A DNA stretch of 64,000 nt from Limnanthes douglasii subsp. nivea (Eukaryota; Streptophyta; Magnoliopsida; Brassicales; Limnanthaceae). How positions within the stretch are numbered: position 1 is the first letter of the stretch; every line of letters starts with the position of its first letter. Below, piece by piece: positions 47,852 through 59,964 of the stretch. The stretch is from positions 271,630,770 to 271,694,769 of the forward strand of contig JAUPFV010000002.1 in the NCBI GenBank assembly GCA_036936605.1. Reading direction: 5' to 3'. A model generated the notes under the pieces. It was not told the origin of the DNA, did no database searches, and saw only the letters and a list, made by a program, of their open reading frames with translations. The position numbers were made by a program, and so were the translations under genes.

Positions 47852-48155
47852 TGATAAGTGTCAGAATATCTAAAGTAGTGTATCGGGAAACGTGAATGGG
47901 TGAAAGGTGTCAGGCAAACAAGTACAAAAGTCTAGAGAGAGAAAGTGGTCAAAATCAAGTTTTTGGGGACAAAATATTTCTTTATATAGTGACAGCTGTG
48001 GGGCCCATAGTCACATGCCAAACTTATTCTAATTGCATGTCACCCCCTATATTTTCATTTATGTTACTTATTTCTTACTTTACAATTAAGCTCGTGCACA
48101 TTATTGTATTACAATTTAAGCCATCTACTACACTTGGTATTTTATGCCCTTATCA
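47852..48155 (-). repeat. 5' LTR of the younger gypsy element
   Basis: 304 bp, bounded by TGATAAGGGC and CACTTATCA, so the ends form the inverted repeat TGATAAG/CTTATCA. A TATATAAAG box lies at about 47988-47980 in the right orientation. It abuts the PBS at 47851; on the outside is protease coding of the older element. AAGAT (48156-48160) would be its target-duplication copy. Confidence 0.8.
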
Positions 48156-48169
48156 AAGATCACGATCTT

Positions 48170-48560
48170 TGGGATTTTGTAGACCTGCATGAAGACGTCG
48201 TCCATCGCAGGAAATAAAATTAGAAGGGTTATGGTAGACACTAGCACTTCGACCAATATTTTATTGAGAAGTATATATAATTGAATGAGGAAGTCCTCCG
48301 GCTTTGAGACTTTCAGAAAAAATGATTGTTGGTTTTAAAGGGGTTAGTGCGAATATTTCAGGGGAGTTTAAAACCAATATAATACTTGGTATAGGTGAGT
48401 TTCGAAACAATGTCCGACTTCTTTTCGTGTTTGTGAACCATTCAACCTTGTATAACACAAATTTTGGTATGTCTTGGCTGGATCGGATGCATACCATCGC
48501 CTTCACCATTCACCAATGCTTGAAGTATGTGGTAGGATTTCGGGTTGGTGGGGTTTAGAG
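48170..48560 (+). pseudogene. Gypsy protease relic of the older element
   Basis: The frame runs DLHEDVV then, after a shift, IAGNKIRRVMVDTSTSTNIL, in which the active site DTG has become DTS. 48304-48558 continues with IVGFKGVSANISGEF, FGMSWLDRMHTIAFTIHQCL. It starts immediately after the LTR of the inserted element. Confidence 0.75.
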
Positions 48561-48599
48561 CAATCAAAAGATTGCAAAATAATTCCATACATTGTATTT

Positions 48600-49900
48600 T
48601 CCCTTGAAACAAGAGAAATAAATTCAATTTGAGAAAGAGGAGACGAAATGAAACAAGAACATAGAAGAATTGCAGTTTTGGAGCCTCCAGTGGGGCTTAA
48701 CATGGTTAGTGATCCCAAGGTATCGTAGCAATGAAAATAAGAGATGGTTGTTTTTTAGCAGAGTCAAGCGAAGATATCACTAGGGTTTCTCCAAATATTA
48801 TTTACCATAAGTTGTTGGTGAACCCAAAGGTCAAACCAATATCACAAAAGAGAATATATTTTTGCTATCGAGAAATCTACGACTATAGTTTCCAAGGTAG
48901 ATATTTTAGCTAGTGTGGGGCATTTAAGAGAATCTCAATATTTATATGGGCCACTAATCCAGTTTTGGTGAAGAAGAAAAATGATAGCTATTGAATGTGT
49001 GTTGATTTTACAAACTTGAATATAGCTTATTTGAATGATCCGTTTATGGTTCCGAAGATGGATCAGTTGTTTGATTAGACCTTGGGGAACAAGCTACTAT
49101 ATTTTTATGGATGCCTACTCCAGTTATAACCAAATCTAGATGCATCATTCGAACCAAGAAAGCACCACATTCCTCACAAATCAAGGTTTGCATTGTTATA
49201 AAATTATGTCGTTCAGACTAATGAATATTGGAGCTACTTACCAAAAGTTGATTGATAATGCCTTTACCTCTCAAATTGGGAGGAATTTTAAGGTATACGT
49301 AGACGATATGTTTGTTAAAAGTAGCGAGGATTCCGAGCATATCTCTAACATGGTCAAGAACTTCAGTAATTTGAGAGTTATATAGTCAGCGAGAAAGGAA
49401 TGAAAGCTAACCCATCGCAGCTGGAGTCTTTGACTTCTATAAAAACACATTGGTCACTCAATAAAGTACAAATGTTAATATGCATGCTCACATTAGTGAA
49501 CTGTTTGATCTCACGCTCTTCAAAAAAATGTGACCCTTTCTTCCAAGTCTTGAGGAAAGTAATCAACTTCCAGTAGACCAAAAAGTGTGACAGAGCTTTC
49601 GAAAGGATAAAAAACATTTTTCTTCTCCATATATATTCTATAAGCCAACTCTAAGGAAAATTATATATATATATATATATACACATGGCGGTGTCTGATT
49701 ATGCGGTAACTAACGTCCTGATTAGGAAAAAAGGAAAGTGTCTGAAGCTCATCTATTATGTGAGTAAGAGTTTGTTACTAGTAGAGACATGGTGTTTACC
49801 TGTTAGAGATGTTGGCTTTGGCTCTGATAGTAGCTATAAAGAAGATGATGCCTAATTTTCAGGGGTTATTATTTCATAGTTCAAACCTTTTTCCCCCTTC
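48600..49900 (+). pseudogene. Gypsy reverse transcriptase and RNase H relic
   Basis: Stops and frame changes throughout. Recognisable pieces: GHLRESQYLYGPLIQF, FMDAYSSYNQI, HCYKIMSFRLMNIGATYQKL and VYVDDMFVKS (YVDD, about 49300). A TA run (49659-49681) has grown inside the RNase H region. The segment 49690-49860 contains AVSDYAVTNVLIRKKGK of RNase H. Confidence 0.75.
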
Positions 49901-49959
49901 AAAATATTTTACCAAAACCTGATATCTTGGGGGTTTTGACAAAATGGTCGGTGTAGGAA

Positions 49960-50700
49960 TTTAATATCATATACAAACCAATGACAACCATCAAAGCATA
50001 GACCTTAGCTGAGCTCCTTATAAAGTACCATGTAGAAAGACCAGAGCCATCAGTGGATACTTTGAAACCGGATTGGATGATTCGAATTGAAGGGGTTTTG
50101 AACATCTCACGGTGTGGAGTAGATGTGCTTTTAATATCCCCTGTGAGGGGAAGAGATGAACCAAACAATCCATTTCGGTTTCCAAACTTTAAATAATTAG
50201 ACTGAGTATGAGACCACAATCGTAGGGCTTTCGTTAGTACACGTTTATAGGGTTAATAAAGTTTAGCTAATCAATGACTCGCAACTTGTGATAAACCATG
50301 TTATCGGACGAACAGAGTCTCAAAAAGAGAATTTGGTAAAATATTAAAAGGTCTTGAAACATTTGGCATAATAATTCAATAATAATTAGTATGAATAGGT
50401 CCAGAGGGTTGAGAACTCTTTAGCAAATGCCTTGGCTTTGATAGCTTGCGCATAAACTAAGTTGTGGGTCATTTTGCAAGAACACACATCGATCGAAAAA
50501 GAACAAGGGTTAGTCACAAAGGAAATTTGTGATGTATGCATGAATAAGGTGGGTAATTAGCAGTCAGATATTCTAAATTCCCCCGAGAGTGGTATATATA
50601 TCCAGACGATAGGGCTGCTTCCCGGAGGCTAAAATTCAAAGTTATGATATTTATCCTCATATGAGGCACTTTATTCATAGAGAGGTAGAGTTGGAATATG
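49960..50700 (+). pseudogene. Second RNase H relic
   Basis: Decayed. AELLIKYHVERPEPS and LKPDWMIRIEGVLNISRCGV correspond to the start of the second RNase H. 50270-50430 carries remains of the '.SDSQL......G..EA....L' helix. Weak but in the expected place. Confidence 0.5.
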
Positions 50701-50759
50701 TTGCGTTGCTCCAGTCGAGAAGATTCAGAGTTGATTTTGAAAGATATCTACAAGGGTTA

Positions 50760-51790
50760 GAGCTTGGTATGTTGTGGGTTCAAAACTCTTACCCAAAGGG
50801 TGTTGTTAGTAAGATTATATTGGCTCACAATACTCGATGATGCTAAAGAGCTGGTAAAAAGGTACGACCCATGTCAATGTTTTGCAAACACGATCTATTG
50901 CCTAGTTGTGCCCTTTGAGTCGATATCAGAGGCTTTTCCGATTGAAAGTTGGGGAATCGACATGATCGCACATTTTCTACGAGATTTTTAAGATCGACAA
51001 TACATCATTCTGGCTGCGGACTATCCCTCAAAGTAGGTAGAGGCCAAACTGTTCACTAGCCAAAAATATGATCAGCTTCATATTAATGAAAATTTATTAC
51101 TATTTTGGTATACTAAAGTCAATAAGTACAGATAATGACCTATAATTCTAAAATGATGAGTTAAAGAGTTTATGTCGAGCGAGGGTAATTTATAAAATAT
51201 TTTTTGACCTTTTTTCACTCACAAGAAAATGGACAGGTGCACGTGACTAACCAGAGTATATTGGAGGGTTTGAAGAATAATGTGACCAAGACGGTGGAAA
51301 ATGGCTGAACTACTTACAAAGGGTCTTATGGGCCTACCGAATGACTCCCATATGGAAATGAGCCACACTCCCTTTGCACTGGTGTATGGAATGGATGATT
51401 TGGTCCCATAAGAGACTGCGATCCTGTCTTTTAAAGTCATCGATTATATACCATGGGAAATAAAGAAGGGAGAGGGGTCGAGCTTGACTTAATTGAAGAA
51501 AAAATGACAAATAGGCATATGCGCATCCAACACTATCCCTCCCTCATGAGAAATCGTTATGTCTCAAAAGTTCAAAGGAGAGAGTTTAAGATTGGATACA
51601 TGTTTTTAAAAAAATGTTTTTGTATAAACCAAAGATAAGAGTTATGCGAAACTTGGTCTGAATTCAGAATGATCCTACATTGTATTTAAACAAATTAAAG
51701 CAGCAACGTACAAGCTATTTGGTGAAAGTGGGAGGAGTCTTCAACATCCTTGGAATATTAAAAAACCACAGAATTTATCATGTGTAAATA
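50760..51790 (+). pseudogene. Gypsy integrase relic
   Basis: 50764-50991: DDAKELVKRYDPCQCFANTI (zinc domain end), VVPFESISEAFPIESWGIDM (first Asp). Lower: PFALVYGMDDLVP and, in 51453-51638, IEEKMTNRHMRIQHYPSLMR and RYVSKVQRREFKIGYMFLKK of the C-terminal domain. A last readable LQHPWNI lies near 51755. The middle Asp/Glu region is degraded. Confidence 0.7.
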
Positions 51791-51799
51791 TGTATGTGA

Positions 51800-52499
51800 C
51801 ATGTTTTGACTTATTGACCTAAATATTTGTAATTTTTGAAGGGACTCATGACATACTCTTTCCTACCATGGTGTCGACGAAAGGTTTTAATGAGGTGCCT
51901 ATATAGTTGGCGTTCATTTAATGAATTTATTATTGTCTTCTTTTTTGGGTATTGGTTTCTAACTGAAGCGAGATCCTGAAGCCTTCTGAAAATATTCCAA
52001 CTACGATTGGTTGAAACAATGATTAAACAAGAAATAAATTCATAAAGGCTCTAACCATGATTAGGCGAAATATAAAATACATTGGAGTGGACCAACTTGG
52101 ACCGATCATCTTTGTTGTAACCTAAATGAGTCTAAAAAAATGTCCAAAGTGGATAAAAAATGAAAAAGTCTGAAAATATGCAAAATAAAATAAAATAAAC
52201 AATAATTCTAGAAGAAACTAGGCATAAATCTATAAAGTAAAATGAAATGCTATTACGTGCAAAGCCGAGAAGCTATATAGAAATAAAACACAAACACAAG
52301 ATGCTTTGGAATCCTAGGGGATTTAGTCACAAAGATAAGATGCCTTGCCAAACCAAAAAAATCAGTACATAGGAAAATGTTGCACAGAATTCGACCCTAT
52401 CTTACTGTGGGATACTAGAAAGGTAAAACAAAAAGTGAATGGAAGGGTAAACCAATAAATTAAGCATATAATTTAATTTTTCTGAGAGAGTGTTAAGAT
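51800..52499. other. 3' untranslated part of the older gypsy element
   Basis: Between integrase and the antisense gene relic. No coding run recognised. Confidence 0.45.
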
Positions 52500-53860
52500 C
52501 TTTCTCATCGGCAACAATATTGGAAAGTTTGTAGAGGTTTTATTCTTATCATTTACTTGTCTATTCATTTCCTTTCTTCATTTTGACATTTCATCATATC
52601 CTCAAGAGATACTCCGACTAGTCTTTGTGCTTATGACATGAGTTTCCATAGAGATCTGAGGTGTAGGTCCAGGAATTTCCGGTGAAAACCTAGGATCATC
52701 ACAATATTAATTTCATTGGCATGCCTGGCTTAGGCCTCGATCATATGTTATTTCAATGCAGTGAGAGCGATGTCTTTGTCAATTCTTGTCTTCTTTAAAA
52801 AAGCCTTATATGCATCATAGGCTGTAGTTGTTTTGTTTTTTTAGACGGATCACTTTGGCCTCAGACGATGATATATTTTTTACTTGGGCCTTCAAATTGT
52901 CAACCTCCCCTGATAGTTCTTTCACCCGTTTCTCAAGTTTTTCTTTTTCTTCATCGGATAGTTTCTTGTTCAGCAGGTAGGTGGACTGCCAACTCTTCAT
53001 GGTGGTAAAATTTGCGTCACCATCTTAAATATTTTTTTACAAGGAACTTCATGAGGATGGAGAAGTTAGTGAATGCTAGGTAATATTGCTCAACTATATT
53101 CTGAAGTACCCTAAATGCAGTGTTTAATGTTTGTAAGAGACTAAAATTCAAAACCATAATAGAAAAGGTGGCTTGGAGAAATAAATAATACGTTATACCT
53201 CCATGTGAAGAGATATAATCCAAACCATTGTGTCTGGAAGATATCGGTTGGCAGAGGCCACCAGAGAGCTAGCTTCTTCAGCAAATGAGTGACGAATTTG
53301 CTTAAATATTTAGTCTATATGAGTTTCTCTTTTTGTTTCTTTTGGGTTTAGAAAGAGGAGAAACGGGATGCGGAGATCCAAATGGTCGGGCTAAGCTACT
53401 GGCCAGAAGGACCATTTTCCCTTTGACTTTATTCTTCTGGTTTTCTACTTTGGGATTATAGTCTTCCTGAATACTGATGACGGAAGAAGCGAGTATCTTC
53501 CCTTCATTCTTCAAGGGATTTTTCATTGTAGTCTTCACCTATTTGTGTCTGGCATGTTTGTGATACGGTAAGAAGAGATTTACCGATAAGAGAATCATCA
53601 CTAACATCACCTTTTGTGTGGTCACAAGTTTGTTGGTAGTAGCGTCATACTTTTGGTCGACCATGATCCACGACTCGGTCCGAGTAAAATTGTGAGTGGT
53701 AAAAGAACGATGAAATATTTTATCTCAATTATTCTAAGCCCAATCGCAAAGCTATGAGAAGATGACTTCAACGTTTTTGGCAGAGGAGGTGAATAGTTTG
53801 CTAGACCATGTGAATTTAGATCAATATCAAATGAAAGAAATAAGAAAAATTTCAAAGTAA
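52500..53860 (-). pseudogene. Antisense accessory gene relic of the older gypsy element
   Basis: Opposite to the pol strand. 53855-53622 gives MKFFLFLSFDIDLNSHGLAN and PPLPKTLKSSS, matching the 'KFFYV....WD.P..W...P.P' part of the plant gypsy-type transposon domain. 53538-53302 has a Lys/Pro/Ser-rich linker (SSLARPFGSPHPVSPLSKP). 53000-52815 is a coiled coil (LSDEEKEKLEKRVKELSGEV). Order (domain, linker, coiled coil) fits this family. Upstream, at about 54198, there is GACACGTGG (G-box), as in the other copy. Frames are broken between the segments. Confidence 0.55.
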
Positions 53861-54279
53861 AAAATGTTATTTAGAAGTTAAGTTTGAGTAGACTAGCTCA
53901 TATCCTTACTATCTCGTTTTAAGTGGTTCAGATTTTGCCCAAAGAGTGGTTTATCATTCTCCTATGCACCACAGACTAAAAAGAAATTGCTAGGTTTTTT
54001 TGCTGAAGCTTATCTCTAAATAATTGATATCTTTAAAAACGGTAGAAGAAGGAGTGAGTTGAGCTCTTACATATAGAGATTCAAAAGCTGGCATATATCA
54101 TTTTACCTCCTCTGCTGATAGGTCAGCAGCTGCTTTGAACCCAAAAAAATATTAAGGCCTATGCACGCCAAACTCCATAGGCCAGCTCAGAGCATGACAC
54201 GTGGTAGTCATGCATTGGGCATGAAAAAAAAGACAAATTTCATTTGCGTAACATTTATTTTAGGTTTCTCGTATAGACT

Positions 54280-54850
54280 CCCCCTTCAGATTCCCTTTAG
54301 TTATTTGACTTGTTTGTATTCAACGTTTTGAGGCAGTGATTTTGGTTGACCATGGAACAAAATAGTTGAGGCTAAATCATGAGCCTTCATTATTCTTCAT
54401 AAAATAAAAGAATAAATAGAAGACGAGCTTGGATCTTTTTAATCATTGAAGTACGACCTCTTATTCACTTGGACGTTTTTAATCGCACGCGTCAGGTAAT
54501 TTCTCAAGTATGGTTACTTCGGCCCAATATAATCTTATTTCGACTAGATCATAGAGTAATAGAGAGACTAGTGATAATAGAATAATTGGTTAATCTTTAG
54601 GCTGAATTTAAGATCGGGTTTTCGTGTATTTATTATCCTTTTTAGTACGACCCATGAGGGCCATTTATACATATGGACCATTAGTGTCAAGAGAGCAAAA
54701 ATTGGTCACTATAAATAAGATTTGTCACCCTACTTGGGATGAGTGAACGTTTATTACTATTCAAGAAAGTATTTACTACTCTCTCTTTATTTTACCTACC
54801 AAATATTTACTTTGGTGATTCGGTTTCGTAGTTAGTGGAAGCAGACTCAT
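54280..54850 (+). repeat. Probable 3' LTR of the older gypsy element
   Basis: TATAAATA at 54710-54717 reads in the pol direction and is followed by a leader-like stretch. The left edge follows AGACTCCCCC, in the place of the polypurine tract of the related element. The ends are too diverged to fix, and no partner LTR was found. Confidence 0.4.
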
Positions 54851-54914
54851 GCTATACCAAACCATAAGTGATCCAAAATATACTAATCAAACCTAAACCT
54901 ATCAACTCTAATCA

Positions 54915-55205
54915 GATTGTGCACTACATGAACCATAAAACTTTACAATATATGTATTTTCTCACTTTAATTAGACGATAGTGTATGCGTTATAAATATT
55001 CACAACTCATATTTTATCTTGAGCTTGGCTAGCCTAATCTAAATTAACTTTTAACAGCTCAGTATAAGTAGGTTATCTAGGATTCACCACCTGATTCATA
55101 TAATTTTACAATATATCTATATACTCACTCTGATCATGTCATACTATCGAAGTTATAAATCTTTAAATTAGATCTTTTACCTTGAGTATGACTGGTCAAT
55201 CATGT
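54915..55205. repeat. Direct repeat, two diverged ~120-165 bp copies
   Basis: Copy one about 54915-55034, copy two about 55082-55203. Shared phrases: TTTTACAATATAT, then ATACTCACT-like, GTTATAAAT and TTTACCTTGAG...GGCTAG/GGTCAA. Confidence 0.55.
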
Positions 55206-55265
55206 TCAACGCTCAAGTATTTCGCCCATATGATACTCTTTTTGGGTTTGGACTTCAGATACTAA

Positions 55266-55865
55266 TTGTTGGTAATATATGAGGACTTCATATTCTGCTT
55301 TTATATATAAGTATGAACAACAATATCTCAACACTAATATGATATTGTCCACTTTGGGTCCAAAGGCATGCACGACCTTTCTTGTGGTCCACTTCCAAAA
55401 GGCCTTATACTAGTTAAGAAGATGATCTTACTTATATATCATTTGATATTTCCCATGAATATCCGACATGAGACTTTAGTCACACATAACAAATCCTTAT
55501 CTCGAACAAAATATCACTTTAGTCTTTTCTCAATTGACTTTTATTCGTTCACTGTAATCTGGAGGTGCACAACCTGATTAGAGTGAACAGATGAAACTCA
55601 ATTAAGAGGAAGCCAAATTGATGCTTTGTTCAAGATGATGATTTTTTAGATACGACTAAAGTCCCACATGGGATAAACACATGAAGGATCAATTGAATAT
55701 AAGTAAGAACATATCTCAACTAGTACGAGGTCTTTTAGAAATAGACCAAAAGGAAAGTCCTGCGAGTATTCAGATCCAAAGTAGACAACATTATACTGGT
55801 GTGAAGATCAGATTGTTTGTACTTATATAAGAAAGTAGAATACATGCTTCCCATATTCCCAACAG
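55266..55865. mobile_element. Fold-back element, ~215 bp inverted arms around a ~170 bp loop
   Basis: The left arm starts TGTTGGTAATATATGAGG and runs to about 55482 (GAGACTTTAGTC). The right arm (55654-55865) is its diverged inverted copy, starting GACTAAAGTCCCACATGGG and ending ATATTCCCAACA. Shared blocks: TCTACTTTGG/TCCACTTTGG, AAAGACCTCGTACTAGTT versus AAGGCCTTATACTAGTT, GTTCTTACTTATAT. TGTTGG...CCAACA ends could also mean two LTR-like units in inverted orientation. No clear target duplication. Confidence 0.65.
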
Positions 55866-56332
55866 AAACAATTAGTTGAAATATATTTAGATACGAGATA
55901 TATTATTGAATGAAGAATTTTGAAAATAATAAAATAAAACATCTTTCAACGTCACTTTATATAATAAAATTACATAGAATTCTATCGGTTAAAATCTTGG
56001 AAACGATTATGTAAAATATTATAAAATTTCGGAAAATAACTAGAAAATAATGATTTTTACTCAAGTTTTCGAATCAAATAACTTAAAAGTAACAAAAAGT
56101 ATTTTTTTTACATGCATAAAAAGATTCAGCATATGATAAATTATGATATGATTTTTTTTCTAAACCATAAGTATAAGAAAACCAAATGATCACTTGTTAT
56201 TCTCATGGTAAAAAAATACTATTTATTACTTCAAAGTTGTTATTGTAGTATACAATACTTATAAAACAAAATTAAATATATGACACTGGATATATATGGT
56301 CGTATGAGTCAAATTCTCATTTTAAAATGAAT

Positions 56333-56373
<41 letters not shown>

Positions 56374-58450
56374 GTTAGTATGTGTTTAAAAGTTCATATT
56401 TTTATAAAAAGTAAAAGGGAATTTTGAGAAGCTCTTTTAAACCTATAAAATATAATTTTTTTATTTAACCGAGTCTCTTAATACTAAAAATTAAAAAAAA
56501 ATAAGTAAATGGAAGGACATCAATATTGGCTAATAAATCAATGCAACTTAAACTTGTCAACTATATATTCTTAAATAGTTCGTCAAAAATTAATATGTTT
56601 ATTCCATATTAAAATGTTTCACTTATCATTACATGTGTCGTGTAGCGATTCAAATTATGGCATCGTTTGAGATTTAAATTGCAATCACTAAGATTACATA
56701 ACTTTTTAGTACACTAAATTCAAGTTCAAATACGAACAAAAAAAAGTTAACGTTAAATTTTTCCAAATTAAATTTTAGGATCCCTTTAAGTTAATGAGTT
56801 TAACACATATAGTGAGGAATTTTCACGTAAAATAAGATCTGCAATAAATATGTATTGTGTAACTTTTGTTGTTAATTTTTTGTTACGTTAAAATTGCATT
56901 ACAACATATACACACAACACAATGGTCAGACAAACATTTTTAAACTTTGATCGAGCATGTATATATATATATATATATACAAATATCACATATTATGTAT
57001 GATCCATCTAAAATACATATTAATATTTAAAATAACTACCAATACTATTTTCCTATAATTAAAATGTCATCAGACGAGTTATACATATCAAGTATTATAA
57101 AATATGTAAATATATTGATTTTTACAAGATCACATACCTAAACATATTTAAATTAAGTTTTCTAGTTATTAAGCATATATTTCTTTCTAATATGTGACAA
57201 ATCTTATAAACTATTATATTTGGTATTTATTAGAGAATATTGTCAAAGTCTTGCCATCTAAAGCGACTAATACCAAATTAAGAATAAATATATTGGTAGC
57301 ACAATTACAAGTATAAAATGGACAAATATTATCATTACAAAATGAATAATTGTAATTGAAATTATTTAATAATATAAAAACCAACGAAACTTCTTTTAAA
57401 AGAACATGTATATACAATGTCACATAATAATAAAATATATAAACTAATTAACAATAATACGAAGGAATAAATTGCTTCAGTTTCTCACACATTCTCATCT
57501 ATTGTGTAAATAAATATATATTTATTAATACAGTATTCTATGTGGAGTGTATTATGCAAAGAAATAAACACGTGGATGGTTGACATTATACTAATACACA
57601 ATGTGTTTCTAAGTAGTGAAACTAAATTGATTTATAAAAAGACAACAAATACAAGTTTATATTTTTTACCATATATGCCTTATGACATATCTTAAAAATT
57701 TATAAGTTATGATGATATTAGTATATATTATGTTTAGAGTCATACTTTGTCGCTTTTGAACATAAAATTTGAAGTGCAATTGTAATAGTTCACTTACACT
57801 ATTGTTTGTTACCTGATACAGATTCATCATCTTGTTTTCCTTAGACATATGGTTGCATTTTCCTTTCTCGTACACAAATATAAAAATAATATCATTGCCA
57901 TTTCACTTTTCATAATAACAATCATAAGAAGTCTTAAATAACCTAAAAAAATGTATATAAATATATAGTTTATAACGAAGTCTCCTGAAAGTTTAAACCT
58001 CTAAGATATAAGGTTAAAATGAATTGAAACCATTTACAAAAAGTGTTATCGGATCTTGCATTCTTTTTTATTTAATTGTTAAAAAAACCTTTCGGCCATA
58101 TATTTAATCTCAATGACATAAGATTCCATAACTATAATATGAATGTCATAAACCATATATTTAGTGCACTTAATTTCATTGAATAACAAGTGCATAAACA
58201 TCTTATGAAGTCGTATCTTAATCACGATCATGCTTAATCGGTTGGACTTTTCTCACCTCTCAAATATTTTAATTTATTTTGAGTATTATTCTATAAAACT
58301 CAATGTTATTACTTTTTTAAATAGTATCGTATATATTTTTTAATCTAATAAAGTAAGCACTATGAGATGTGAGAGTTTTTAATTATTCTAAAACTTGATT
58401 TTTACAACTAAACAATGAGAAACAAAACCAAAATAAAAACACATATAAAT
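55866..58450. other. AT-rich intergenic stretch with two TA microsatellites
   Basis: (AT)n at about 56338-56366 and 56958-56979. No coding run; the short frames at 57214-57423 and 57666-57875 have no protein-like features. Confidence 0.6.
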
Positions 58451-58826
58451 TGATGTGGATTAATTTCAACTGAGGGTAATTTTGTCTGAAGTTTGGAGGT
58501 ATTTTAAGGGTATTTAATGTTTGGTAGATTGTAGTGAGATATTTGAGTTGCCTAGTTGTATTTAATTTTCATTACCCTCATTAAATGAAAGTGGTTGAGT
58601 ATTTATACCCTTAACCTTGGGACATATGGGCTTTCGGGTCATGATTATGAATTCGGGTCGAGTTCAAAGACCCATTAGTTTTTAAGTAGGCTGGTAATTA
58701 GCTTAGTCATGAAGTGATTAAGTTTTTAATACATTAGTTCAGTTCGGATGGTTCAGTGGGTGGATCTTGTCCGAATTTCCCCTGTCCGGTCCTCATAATC
58801 AGTGGTGATAAAATCCGGACTCATCA
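58451..58826 (-). repeat. 3' LTR of the Tat-like element
   Basis: Reads TGATGAGTCCGG...CCACATCA on the minus strand, 376 bp, with GGGTATAAATAC in the same orientation near 58602-58592. It is homologous over its length to the solo LTR at 60316-60735 and in part to 2164-2546. Confidence 0.8.
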
Positions 58827-59260
58827 GTAGCCCCTTTTTTAGGTTGTGTTCGAAGGCCTTTGACAAGACCTAAAAAATAGTCCATATGCACTCATAACTA
58901 TGTCCGGACAGATTTCAAATTGTGTAACGACTTTATCCGGACTGATAAAGCTCTCAGAAACTGAACGGTTTCACCAGAGATCGTGGGACATGTATCCTTC
59001 TCTGATTCGCCACACCGGCCGTTTTTCTCCTAGAATGGCGCTCCCACTTGCTCCAAAAAGTAACCTCTTCAATTAATATGGGTGACATCAGCGCCGTCTT
59101 TAATCATTACATTTATCCTTTCGTATTCTCCTAGGTATCGAAGCATCTTTTGTTCCTTTACTATAAATTAGTTCACTTTCACTGCTTTACCATCTTCATT
59201 ATCTCTGCTCTGTTAAATTCCTAAGTTTTCACCTCTCAAAAAATCCTTCTTTTGGTGTGA
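58827..59260 (+). promoter_or_regulatory. Antisense-gene promoter and polypurine tract
   Basis: The minus strand next to the LTR reads AAAAAAGGGGCTAC (58840-58827), a good polypurine tract. On the plus strand several TCCGGA sites (about 58909, 58935) precede TATAAATTAG (about 59162), then a leader homologous to the one at 1717-1815 (CTGCTTTACCATCTTC versus CTGTTTTACCATCTTC). It drives away from the LTR, into 59261. Confidence 0.6.
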
Positions 59261-59515
59261 GTGATAGACACTCAGGAGAAATACGTCGAAGTGAAGTCGG
59301 ACATGGTCTTGCTCTTTCATGAGAAATTCCCGAAGAGGACGCTGGGAGATTTATGGAGTTTTGTAGAGTATGAAGACCTTCCCTTCCACACGATGGATGA
59401 GGGTGACAAGCATAACTATTCCAGTGGCTGGGATGATACAACCGATGAAGAAGAGACAACTGGGGAGAGTCGAGATGATGAAGATGATGACCCCAAGAAG
59501 AAGAAACCAAGTTAG
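59261..59515 (+). pseudogene. Remnant of the antisense accessory gene, acidic C-terminus
   Basis: 84 codons opening at GTG just after a TGA. VKSDMVLLFHEKFPKRTLGD and FHTMDEGDKHNYSSGWDDTT are followed by an acidic-basic tail ending DDPKKKKPS. It sits where a full antisense gene should begin, so I infer a large internal deletion that joined promoter and C-terminus. Confidence 0.45.
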
Positions 59516-59964
59516 GCTGGGCCATCTAAGAAAGCTCAGTCTTAAAGTATCAACTATCTTTTTTTTTAATTTTTCGTGATTGAACCAAAGTCCTTGGATG
59601 GCCAAGGCATTTTTTGTAATCGTGTCTGGCTCTTGTCCGGATAAACTTTTTTGTTTGAAAACTCAAAGTCATTGGGTGGACAAGGCACTTCGTTAAAACT
59701 CAAAGTCATTGTCCGGACAAATGTTTAAGTAGTCATCACTCTATCAATTTAATTCGATCCGACATAAAAAATTTCAAGGAAAACACTAACTGAAACACTC
59801 CGAATCTTTTAAGAAGGCATCGAATTTTATTGAAAAGCATAGACACCTCATTAAAACCTCCTCGCGCCACCAGGGTAGGAAAGAGTATGCCCCCAAATAT
59901 TTACATGAACTTTTAAACAAGTAAATATTTACATAACTTTCATTCCAAGTACAATCGAAGGTGT
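59516..59964 (-). other. 3' untranslated region of the element with short repeats
   Basis: Three echoes of CAAAGTCATTGGGTGGACAA (about 59585-59725) include TTGTCCGGATAA and GTCCGGACAA. No coding run. Confidence 0.5.

Larger units (their letters stand above)
43300..48155 (-). mobile_element. Younger Ty3/gypsy Tat-like element, minus strand, 3' half missing
   Basis: A 5' LTR (48155-47852), PBS, gag, protease, RT, RNase H and the start of a second RNase H follow in order. The element ends abruptly near 43300 inside the second RNase H; integrase, 3' UTR and 3' LTR are missing. It separates gag from protease of the older plus-strand element. Frames are far better preserved than in its host, with only a few shifts and stops. 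Confidence 0.85.
41410..54850 (+). mobile_element. Old Ty3/gypsy (Tat-like) element, plus strand, split by a younger gypsy element
   Basis: gag relic at 41410-43250; protease, RT, RNase H, second RNase H and integrase relics at 48170-51790; antisense gene relic at 53860-52500; probable LTR about 54280-54850. The part between about 43300 and 48155 is a minus-strand gypsy element. Every domain has several stops, so this is the oldest gypsy copy here. A 5' LTR was not found. Confidence 0.7.

Noticed and set aside
57214..57875. Two short minus-strand frames
   Set aside because: AT-rich random frames without protein features.
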